From positions 1 to 64,000 of the forward strand of contig JAEINR010000021.1 of assembly GCA_016342325.1 (NCBI GenBank): a stretch of DNA of 64,000 nt, given 5' to 3'. This document shows positions 9,599 through 17,523 of the stretch, one piece after another; positions within the stretch are counted from its first letter, which is position 1, and the number at the start of each line of letters is the position of its first letter. The stretch is from Desulfobacterium sp. GTDB taxonomy: Bacteria; Desulfobacterota; Desulfobacteria; Desulfobacterales; Desulfobacteraceae. The notes under the pieces were generated by a model. That model searched no databases. It was not told where the DNA came from and worked only from the letters and a program-made list of their open reading frames with translations. The translations under genes were made by a program, and so were the position numbers.

Positions 9599-10567
9599 CT
9601 ACTCAATGGTTACGGTGAACAGTTCGGGTCTTGTGTCAGCCAGTATCAGACCCACGGGAAGCTCTATGACCGCCCGGCGGACGTAAACCCCGGGGGTCAG
9701 TCCTTCCAGGTCAATGTATATCCTAAACTGCTCCGTGAATCCACTTTTTTTAAGCGTATTATGGGGGCCCTTAACCTTTATCTCCATGGTGGCCGGAACA
9801 ATGGTTGTTTTTGGGGGTGCGTTTTTCGTGGTGATGGGGATTTGTTCAAAGGTTTGGGTGACAATGGTTTCAACGATGGGAACCGTGGCCACAACCATGG
9901 CTGTGGCGGTCTCAACCGTTGCCGAGAAATCAAGGTCCAGGGGAAGGTTCTTCTTGAAGTTTTCCCTGGCATTGCTGATGTCCACGGGTTTTGTCAGGAT
10001 GAAGGTCAAGGCGTCCAGGGCGGATTCCGCACCGATTACCTCCACCACCATGGGGTCTGTGGCAGCATCAAGGACAGTGTAGCCGGGTGCGGGTTTCCCC
10101 GTGTAGGGGACATGGACCGGAAGGCGTTTTACCAACTTCTTCTCCAGGCGCACCGTGATGAACGAAGGGGTGATGCTGATGATGTCGATCCTTGGGTGGA
10201 GGGGAATCCGCTCCTCCATCACCGGTATGGAGTAGAGGCCCGGGTCGATGGTGCTGGCGGTTCCGGCAGGATCCAGGGCAAGGTCTGTGTAAAGATCCAC
10301 AAGATAGCTCAAGTCCTCCTGGCTTGCCCGTTTTATTAGTCTTGACGATCCTTTGATCCGGATCTCCAGGTTGGTGGCATGGGACGGCATCTTAACAAGG
10401 TTTGAGGGGGGGGACGAGAATCCCAGGGGGACAAGGAGGTTGGTCTCTACCGGCTCCGGGCTACACCCCGTTAACAGGATGATGACAAGGGCTGTGATGA
10501 CGACAAGGCGCCCCATCCGGGATCCTCTGTGGCGATCACAGGCGTTTTTTCGGTTTGGGTCAGGCAT
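9599..10567 (-). CDS. YbbR/CdaR-like repeat protein with putative lipoprotein signal
   Basis: N-terminal LVVITALVIILLTGCSPEP lipobox, then repeats of the YbbR type; overlaps folP stop. Confidence 0.75.
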   Translation of the reverse strand: MPDPNRKNACDRHRGSRMGRLVVITALVIILLTGCSPEPVETNLLVPLGFSSPPSNLVKMPSHATNLEIRIKGSSRLIKRASQEDLSYLVDLYTDLALDPAGTASTIDPGLYSIPVMEERIPLHPRIDIISITPSFITVRLEKKLVKRLPVHVPYTGKPAPGYTVLDAATDPMVVEVIGAESALDALTFILTKPVDISNARENFKKNLPLDLDFSATVETATAMVVATVPIVETIVTQTFEQIPITTKNAPPKTTIVPATMEIKVKGPHNTLKKSGFTEQFRIYIDLEGLTPGVYVRRAVIELPVGLILADTRPELFTVTIE

Positions 10568-11423
10568 TCATGATGGCTGTAGTGATACGGGCCACTGGGG
10601 CAAAGGCTGCCACGTCATGGACCCTGACGATCTCCGCGCCGTTCAGGAGGCAGGCGGCAGCTGCCGCCATGGTTCCCTGTTCCGCCTCAAGGTCATCGGC
10701 CTTGACGGGCTTACCGGTGGCGTCGGACAGGATCTTCTGGATGAACGACTTCCGGGAGGGTCCCATGAGAACGGGGTAGCCAAGGGCCTTGATCTGCTCA
10801 AGGTGCTTGATGAGCAGCAGGTTATGGGTCACTGTCTTGCCGAATCCGATACCGGGATCGAGGATGATTCTGTTCCTCTGAATCCCGGCTGAAAGGGCGA
10901 CCTCGATCCGGGCCGTGAGATGGTCAACGATCTCCTGTATGAGGTCGTTGTAGGACGGCTTGATCTGCATGGTCTCGGGGGTCCCCTTCATGTGCATGAG
11001 GATGATGGGCACCCCGGTATCCCGTGCCACCTCTGCCATGGCAGGGTCGGTCTCCATGGCAGAGATGTCGTTGATGATCCCAGCGCCCGCCTTGATGGCC
11101 TCCCGTGCCACGTCGGCCTTGACCGTGTCGATGGAGATGGGCACATCAATCTGTTTTGACAGGCGTTCGATTACTGGAATGACCCGTTCCATCTCCTGGT
11201 CTGCCGGAACATGCTCGGCAAACGGCCGGGAGGATTCCCCGCCGATGTCGAGGATCCCGGCGCCTGCCTTGACAAGGGCAAGCCCGTGGGCCACAGCGTT
11301 ATCCAGGCCCAGGTATTTGCCACCGTCGGAAAACGAGTCCGGGGTGGCGTTGAGGATGCCCATGATGCAGGGGCCCTTGTCAAAATCCAGGGAGAATCGG
11401 TTCCATTCCATCCGGTTTGTCAT
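10560..11423 (-). CDS. folP: Dihydropteroate synthase
   Basis: IMGILNATPDSFSDGGKY, DIGGESSRPFAEHV, MGPSRKSFI. Confidence 0.95.
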   Translation of the reverse strand: MTNRMEWNRFSLDFDKGPCIMGILNATPDSFSDGGKYLGLDNAVAHGLALVKAGAGILDIGGESSRPFAEHVPADQEMERVIPVIERLSKQIDVPISIDTVKADVAREAIKAGAGIINDISAMETDPAMAEVARDTGVPIILMHMKGTPETMQIKPSYNDLIQEIVDHLTARIEVALSAGIQRNRIILDPGIGFGKTVTHNLLLIKHLEQIKALGYPVLMGPSRKSFIQKILSDATGKPVKADDLEAEQGTMAAAAACLLNGAEIVRVHDVAAFAPVARITTAIMNA

Positions 11424-13396
11424 TATTTGGTCGTCCCTTCCTCCGGGGTCTCGTCTTCATCCCCAGGGGCCTGGTCTGCTTCGTCGTCGGTTGACTCTTT
11501 TGCTTCAGCGTCTGTAGACGTTTTTGCTTCCGTGTCGTCGTCTTCAGCTGTTTCTTTCGCGTCGGTCTTCGGTTTAACGAATTTCTCGACGGAGGGCTTG
11601 AAGTCAGGCTTCATGGACAGAATCAGCTCGTCCAGTTCCTCGCCCATGACCGTTTCTTTTTCCATGAGAAGATCGGAAAGACGGTGGAGGATCTCGATGT
11701 TTTCGAGCAACACCTCTTTGGCTTTGGCATAGTTGCGGTTGATGACGTCTGATACCTCCGCATCGATCTTTCTGGCCGTATCCTCGGAATACTCCCTGGC
11801 CTGGCCCACATCCCGTCCGATGAAGATCTGCTCGTCACCCTTGTCAAAGGCAAGGGGACCCAGGTTGTCGCTCATGCCCCAGGTTCTGATCATCTTGTTG
11901 GCCAGGGCTGTTGCCTGCTTGATGTCGTTGGATGCGCCGGTTGAGATCCGGTTAAAGATGATCTCCTCCGCTACCCGGCCGCCATATGCCACGGCAAGTT
12001 CGCTCTGGAGCTGGTCCTTGTACTTGAAGTCCCGCTCCTCGGGCAGAAACCAGGTGACCCCGGCCGCTCGTCCCCTGGGAATGATGGTGATCTTGTTCAC
12101 GGCATCGGTGCCGGGCAACAGTCTTGCCACCAGGGCATGGCCTGCCTCGTGGTAGGCGGTGGTTTTCAGTTCGTCTTCCCGGCGCACCTTGGATTTGCGT
12201 TCAAGCCCCATGTAGACCTTGTCCTTGGCATCTTCGAAATCGTTCATGTCAAGCTTTTCATGGTCCCGTTTGGCTGCGAGCAGCGCTGCTTCGTTCACAA
12301 GGTTTTCAAGGTCGGCACCGGAAAATCCCGGGGTGCCCTTGGCAAGGACCAGGGTGTCGATATCGTCGCTCAGGGGGGTTTTCTTCATGTGCACCTCGAG
12401 GATGCCCTCCCTGCCCAGGATGTCGGGAAGGTCCACATAGACCTGACGATCGAACCGGCCGGGTCTCAGCAGGGCGGGATCCAGTACGTCGGCCCGGTTG
12501 GTGGCCGCCATGAGGATAACGCCTTCGTTGGATTCAAATCCGTCCATCTCTACCAGGAGCTGGTTCAGGGTCTGCTCCCGCTCATCGTGTCCGCCGCCCA
12601 TACCGGCGCCCCGCTGGCGGCCGACGGCATCGATCTCGTCGATGAAGATGATGCAGGGGGCGTTTTTCTTGCCCTGGGCAAAGAGATCCCTCACCCTTGA
12701 GGCACCCACACCCACGAACATCTCCACAAAGTCGGAGCCGGAGATGGTATAAAAGGGTACGCCTGCCTCGCCGGCAACGGCACGGGAGAGCAGGGTCTTT
12801 CCGGTTCCGGGGGCACCCACCAGGAGCACGCCCTTGGGGATGCGGCCGCCGAGCCGGGTGTATTTGCTTGGATCCTTCAGGAAATCAACGACTTCGGTGA
12901 GTTCCTCCTTGGCTTCGTCAATGCCGGCCACATTGTCAAAGGTGACCTTGTCCCCTTTGTCTGAGATGAGCCGGGCACGGCTCTTGCCAAAGGACATGGC
13001 CTTTCCGCCGCCCCCACCCTGCATCTGCCGCATGAAAAAGATCCACACACCGATGAGAACGATCATGGGTAGCCAGGAGACGACAATGGACATGAGCCAG
13101 GACGATTCCGCAGGGGGCTTGGCCTTGATGGCCACGCCGCTGTTTCGCAGGGTTTTGATGAGTTCTCCGTCCCGGGGAGCAAAGGTGGAAAATCGTGATC
13201 CGCTGTTGTCCGTGACATAGAGTTCCTGGCCCTGGATCACGACGCTCTGGACCCGGTCGCTCTCAACCATTGCAAGGAATTCTGAGTAGCCGATGGAGGT
13301 TTCTGCCACATGCTGCTGGTTGAAGATATTATATAGCATCACCATCATCAGCACTATGACCAGCCATAGGGAGAGGTTCTTGTAAAACTGATTCAA
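11423..13396 (-). CDS. ftsH: ATP-dependent zinc metalloprotease FtsH
   Basis: [51 protein letters not shown] zinc motif, SRH region. Confidence 0.97.
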   Translation of the reverse strand: MNQFYKNLSLWLVIVLMMVMLYNIFNQQHVAETSIGYSEFLAMVESDRVQSVVIQGQELYVTDNSGSRFSTFAPRDGELIKTLRNSGVAIKAKPPAESSWLMSIVVSWLPMIVLIGVWIFFMRQMQGGGGGKAMSFGKSRARLISDKGDKVTFDNVAGIDEAKEELTEVVDFLKDPSKYTRLGGRIPKGVLLVGAPGTGKTLLSRAVAGEAGVPFYTISGSDFVEMFVGVGASRVRDLFAQGKKNAPCIIFIDEIDAVGRQRGAGMGGGHDEREQTLNQLLVEMDGFESNEGVILMAATNRADVLDPALLRPGRFDRQVYVDLPDILGREGILEVHMKKTPLSDDIDTLVLAKGTPGFSGADLENLVNEAALLAAKRDHEKLDMNDFEDAKDKVYMGLERKSKVRREDELKTTAYHEAGHALVARLLPGTDAVNKITIIPRGRAAGVTWFLPEERDFKYKDQLQSELAVAYGGRVAEEIIFNRISTGASNDIKQATALANKMIRTWGMSDNLGPLAFDKGDEQIFIGRDVGQAREYSEDTARKIDAEVSDVINRNYAKAKEVLLENIEILHRLSDLLMEKETVMGEELDELILSMKPDFKPSVEKFVKPKTDAKETAEDDDTEAKTSTDAEAKESTDDEADQAPGDEDETPEEGTTK

Positions 13397-13468
13397 GAGA
13401 ATTTCCTTTCTGATAGGTTAAATTTAGTTAAACATACATTCAGAAACCATAATAACCATGTATTGCGA

Positions 13469-14581
13469 TTAGGCAAGAAAAACTTTTTTCTTGTTCTGCA
13501 ACCGTTTCTTGCTTTTGATCGCTCTTCCGATCTCCCTTAACGGACGGGATTCCTTTTTAAAACAGAGGGCGTTGTTTTGCTTGATGATCCGGATTCGGTC
13601 GGGAAGGTCCAGGCTCTCCCCCGGGGTGGTGGCGGCGGCAAGCTGTGCGATGGCGTCGATGTGGGTAAGGGTGATCCGTTTCAGGTCGCTCTTGACCCGT
13701 TCCAGGGCCTTTCGCGCCACCCGTCGCTTCAGGGCCGTGGGCAGTGCGTTAAAGGCATCCAGGCAAAGCAGGACCTGGGTGTCCGACGCCTCGACCTTTG
13801 TCCTTTCAAAAACCGTCCCGGTCTCGGTTTCCATCCAGGCCTCCTCATCCCTGAGGATTCGGCTCAACCGGTTCAGGGTCTGGGTGATGCCGGGGTTGTA
13901 CTCTTTCTCCAGCAGGGGGATCAGCAGGTGCCTGACCCTGTTTCTCAGGAACACGGTTTCCAGATTGGTGGAATCGGTCACATAGGCCTGGTTTTCAGCG
14001 TTGAGAAACGCGATGATCTCCTCCCTGGACTGCTCCATCAGCGGCCGGATGATCCAGTTGTCCCGGGTGGGGGGGATGCCTGAAAGCCCCTTGGGGCCGC
14101 TTCCCCGCAAGAGGTTCATGAGGATGAGTTCCGCATTGTCGTTAAGGTTGTGGCCAAGGGCGGTTTTGGTGTAGGCGTTCTCCCGGCAGATCCGTTCAAA
14201 AAAGGCGTAGCGGACATCCCTTGCCGCCTCTTCAACCGACTGGCGGTTCTTCCGGGCAAGGGCTGCCACGTCCACCCGCTCAAGGTGGAAGGGGAGCGCA
14301 TGGGCTTCAGCAAGGTTGCGGACAAACCCTTCGTCCCCCAGGGACTCCTCGCCCCGAAGGGTGTGGTTGATGTGGGCGATGCCCAGATTCAGCCGGTACT
14401 CGTTTTTAATGGCGAGGAAGGCCAGGAGCAGGGCCACGGAATCGGGTCCGCCTGAAACCCCCAATAGGACGGATTGGCCCGGCAGGAGCATTCTGTGGGC
14501 TGCCAACGTCTCGCAAACTGTGTGAATAAAGGGTGCTTTTGTTTTTGCTATAGGTCTGTCGGATCTCTCTGTCATGGTCAT
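13469..14581 (-). CDS. tilS: tRNA(Ile)-lysidine synthase
   Basis: LLGVSGGPDSVALLLAFLAI (SGGxDS), AHINHTLRGEES. Confidence 0.93.
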   Translation of the reverse strand: MTMTERSDRPIAKTKAPFIHTVCETLAAHRMLLPGQSVLLGVSGGPDSVALLLAFLAIKNEYRLNLGIAHINHTLRGEESLGDEGFVRNLAEAHALPFHLERVDVAALARKNRQSVEEAARDVRYAFFERICRENAYTKTALGHNLNDNAELILMNLLRGSGPKGLSGIPPTRDNWIIRPLMEQSREEIIAFLNAENQAYVTDSTNLETVFLRNRVRHLLIPLLEKEYNPGITQTLNRLSRILRDEEAWMETETGTVFERTKVEASDTQVLLCLDAFNALPTALKRRVARKALERVKSDLKRITLTHIDAIAQLAAATTPGESLDLPDRIRIIKQNNALCFKKESRPLREIGRAIKSKKRLQNKKKVFLA

Positions 14582-14638
14582 TTGCGTCTTGATTCTCTGG
14601 GTTGCGGTTGTACCGATCTTTGTCCCGACCGGGTTCTC

Positions 14639-14702
14639 TCTTCTGGGTCAGAGCTCTTTCTTTTGGATCAGAGTTATCTCTTTTGGATCAGGGTTCTCTG
14701 GG
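14639..14702. repeat. Imperfect ~20-bp tandem repeat, about three units
   Basis: ctTTTGGATCAGrGTTmTCTC-type units repeated; overlaps the 3' end of the MTHFR_C gene. Confidence 0.6.
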
Positions 14703-15324
14703 TTTGGTTCTGCCACTTCACGGTGGGCCGGATCTTCTTGATGTTGTCCAGCCGGTTCTGGTCTTTTAAACGGTTGTATATCTCTACCCAGGCGCAGGGG
14801 ATGTTGGGGTTTACCTCGCACATGCTGCCGCTTGTGCCGCCGCAGGGCCCGTTGAACAGCCCTTTTGCACACCGGGTCACAGGACAAACCCCGCCGGTGT
14901 AGCCCACCACGCACTCGCCGCAGGCCCTGCACCGCTCTTCGTAGACGCCGATGTCCCGGTCGATGCCGATGGCGACGGTGTCCACGGCCGGAAACATCGG
15001 CACTCCGGGATAGAGCTCGGCCATGTACTGGCAGCCGGCACCGCAGGCCATGGAAAGGGCGCAGTCATATTTATCGATGATCTGTTTGAGTTCATCGATA
15101 AACACGGGGTTGCACTGGCGTTCGATGGTGTATCCGGTGGCACGGCCCGGTTTCCGTTCCGCCTTGAAAACGAGGTTGAGCTCGGCACAGAGCCTGTCCA
15201 CCTCTTTTTGCCCGCCGCCAAGGCATACCGAGGCACAGCCGCCGCACCCCACGATCAGTATTTGGGCATAGTCTTGGACGGTTTCGACAATTTCCTTGAG
15301 GTCTTTCTGGGTTACCTTGATCAT
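14674..15324 (-). CDS. MTHFR C-terminal zinc-binding domain protein (MetV-like)
   Basis: CRACGECVVGYTGGVCPVTRCAKGLFNGPCGGTSGSMCEVNPNIPCAWVEIYNRLK is diagnostic of the MTHFR_C family. Confidence 0.88.
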   Translation of the reverse strand: MIKVTQKDLKEIVETVQDYAQILIVGCGGCASVCLGGGQKEVDRLCAELNLVFKAERKPGRATGYTIERQCNPVFIDELKQIIDKYDCALSMACGAGCQYMAELYPGVPMFPAVDTVAIGIDRDIGVYEERCRACGECVVGYTGGVCPVTRCAKGLFNGPCGGTSGSMCEVNPNIPCAWVEIYNRLKDQNRLDNIKKIRPTVKWQNQTQRTLIQKR

Positions 15325-15716
15325 TATTCTATTTTTCCTTCTTCAAAGTCGTGAACAACGCCCTGGGACCTGCAGATCTGCCTTGCCAGGGAGATCAGTG
15401 AGGGAATGTCTATCCCAAGGGGACAGTAACACCGGGTGCACAGGACGCACCGTTTCCACACAATGTCCCTGATCTCTTCCAGTTCGGCCCGGGTCACCTT
15501 TCCCTTTTTCTTGTAAATCGTTCCAATGCTGTTGATCACTTTGTGGGAGGGCATGTACTTGGGATCGTTTTTCCGGCATCGGTACAAAAAACAGCTGTCC
15601 GCACAAAGGGCGCAGTGGGCACAGCTCTTGAGGGAGACCACGACCTCCTTTTTTCTTTCCCAGAGGATCTCGCGAATTTTCCGGCTGTCTATTTCCGGTG
15701 GGTTCTGTATGGTCAT
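15324..15716 (-). CDS. 4Fe-4S protein, heterodisulfide reductase subunit C-like
   Basis: CAHCALCADSCFLYRC and CVLCTRCYCPLGID cluster motifs in a short soluble protein. Confidence 0.8.
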   Translation of the reverse strand: MTIQNPPEIDSRKIREILWERKKEVVVSLKSCAHCALCADSCFLYRCRKNDPKYMPSHKVINSIGTIYKKKGKVTRAELEEIRDIVWKRCVLCTRCYCPLGIDIPSLISLARQICRSQGVVHDFEEGKIE

Positions 15717-15737
15717 GGCAGGGGAGGGTTGGCACGT

Positions 15738-16439
15738 TTATCGCCAGACCCTGCTTCCTCCTTTGCCCAGGGTGTTTTCATGGATAAGGATAAACCGATT
15801 GATGAAAAAGTAGATCATATGGATGAACCTAGTAAAGGGAAGGGCCATGATCATGATCTCTCCCGAGACCACGTGGGCGGAAATCATGATGTCGTAATTG
15901 CCGATCTGGTGGCAGGCAAGAATGCCGGTCAGGAAGGGCGCGGCAACCATCAACAGCATCAGGAAATCCGAGGGGGTGGTGATCGCCCTGACCTGGGGGA
16001 CCAGGAGCCTCCTTGCGAGGAAGAAAACGCAGCAGGCCAGAACCACCAGAATCAGGCAATCGGTGGCACCCTCCGAAAGGCTCGGAAAGCTGATTCCCAT
16101 GGAGAGGTCCAGGAGGATGTTGTGTGCAAGGACAATAAAGGGGGTCAGGAGAAGGGTTACGTGGAAGATGGTGGTGGTGAGCATCATACCCGGATCCCTG
16201 CCGAACACCGTGAGCCGGAACATGGCGAACCGATAGGACAGGCTATTTCTATCCAGGATCTCCGGCTCTCTTTTCCGGGTAAGGTCGGTCTTTTGTTGAT
16301 ACCTGGGATGTCTGGCCCTTGATTTGCTGAGGCTGTAAAATGCGATGACCTGGTAGAGGGTGCCAGCAAAAAAACATATGAATGAAAACCAGACCATGGG
16401 ACCATTGATAAAATCGAAAATGCGCACGGCAATCTCCAT
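15738..16439 (-). CDS. NarI/DsrM/TmcC-like cytochrome b membrane subunit
   Basis: About five TM segments with paired His residues (FHVTLLLTPFIVLAH; ILACHQIG...ISAHVV...FIHMIYF). Confidence 0.75.
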   Translation of the reverse strand: MEIAVRIFDFINGPMVWFSFICFFAGTLYQVIAFYSLSKSRARHPRYQQKTDLTRKREPEILDRNSLSYRFAMFRLTVFGRDPGMMLTTTIFHVTLLLTPFIVLAHNILLDLSMGISFPSLSEGATDCLILVVLACCVFFLARRLLVPQVRAITTPSDFLMLLMVAAPFLTGILACHQIGNYDIMISAHVVSGEIMIMALPFTRFIHMIYFFINRFILIHENTLGKGGSRVWR

Positions 16440-16687
16440 ATGTTAAGTGGTTCGGCTGGGTGGAGCAATGGATGGCTGCTGGGGTAAAATCCTAAATCAT
16501 TCTATCTATCTCAATAAATCCATCTACCTCAATAAATGAATAGTATGAAACATTTTTTTGGGCAAGTAAAGTCCTTCTTTGATAAAAAAGGATACCTTTG
16601 ATATAAAAAGGAAGCCGGGATTCTGGCGGTTCTGGTGTGGAGACGTAGATGCGGGTGTGACATATAATCAGTAGTAAGGGGAATGCG

Positions 16688-17152
16688 ATGATGACAAACA
16701 ACGATATATTGCGAATGTTCAGATATGCCATGGATATCGGTGACGCAAAGGTGAGTGCGGTATTCGCCCTTGCAGGCCGGGATGTGGATGAAGAAACGAT
16801 CAAGACCCTGCTTAAAAAAGAGGATGAGGAGGGCTATGTTGACCTTGATAACACGCTCATGGAGGCGTTCCTGGACGGGTTTATCCTCCACGAGCGGGGT
16901 CCCAGGCAGGAGGGTGGCAGGCCGGCTCTCCAAGAGGCCCTGACCAACAATGTCGTTCTGAAGAAGTTGAGGATCGGCCTGAACTTTAAGGAGGATGATA
17001 TGATCGAGATCTTCCGGCTCGCAGGAAAGGATGTTTCAAAAGCCATGCTCTCGGCCCTGTTCAGGAAAAAGGGGCATAAAAATTATAAAGAGTGCGGGGA
17101 TCAGTTCCTGAGGAATTTCCTGAAAGGACTTGCCCTGAAATATCGGGGGTAA
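16688..17152 (+). CDS. DUF1456 family protein (YehS-like)
   Basis: Two repeats NDILRMFRYAMDIGDAKVSAVFALAGRDV / NNVVLKKLRIGLNFKEDDMIEIFRLAGKDV. Confidence 0.9.
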   Translation: MMTNNDILRMFRYAMDIGDAKVSAVFALAGRDVDEETIKTLLKKEDEEGYVDLDNTLMEAFLDGFILHERGPRQEGGRPALQEALTNNVVLKKLRIGLNFKEDDMIEIFRLAGKDVSKAMLSALFRKKGHKNYKECGDQFLRNFLKGLALKYRG

Positions 17153-17212
17153 GGCGTTTTATTTCACGGGTTTTTACTTGCTTTTTTCTTTCAAACAAGC
17201 CTATTAAACATC

Positions 17213-17410
17213 CATCAGGTGCTCCTGAAGGGAGCTAAGAGGGAATTCCGTGTGAATCGGAAACGGGCCCGCCGCTGTATTTGATGACGAAAGCCGCAAC
17301 AATGCCACTGTTGTTCGTGTGACGGGAAGGCGCGGTGATTAGGTTCTTAACTTTGATTCTGGCTTGTCCAGGTTAAGATAAGTCAAGAGTCAGAAGACCT
17401 GCCTGATATT
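17213..17410 (+). promoter_or_regulatory. Cobalamin (B12) riboswitch
   Basis: CAGGTGCTCCTGAAGGGAGCTAAGAGGGAATTCCGTGTGAATCGGAAACGGGCCCGCCGCTGT...GCCACTGTT...GGGAAGG...GAGTCAGAAGACCTGCCTGAT. Confidence 0.92.
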
Positions 17411-17467
17411 AGAGGTGCTTTTCCGTGGAAAAGGATGCACTGTCAGATCTTGAGGAAAGATAGGGAT

Positions 17468-17504
17468 GCCCCGGATCGATTATAAATCGGTCTGGGGCTT
17501 TTTT
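17468..17504 (+). terminator. Rho-independent terminator downstream of the riboswitch aptamer
   Basis: GCCCCGGATCGATTATAAATCGGTCTGGGGC followed by TTTTTT, 20 bp upstream of the receptor gene. Confidence 0.85.
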
Positions 17505-17523
17505 GTTCCCTGGGCCCTAGGAT

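Noticed and set aside
15543-16322. 259-aa plus-strand ORF opposite the cytochrome b/HdrC genes
   Set aside because: Highly charged low-complexity product; the minus-strand genes have clear family motifs
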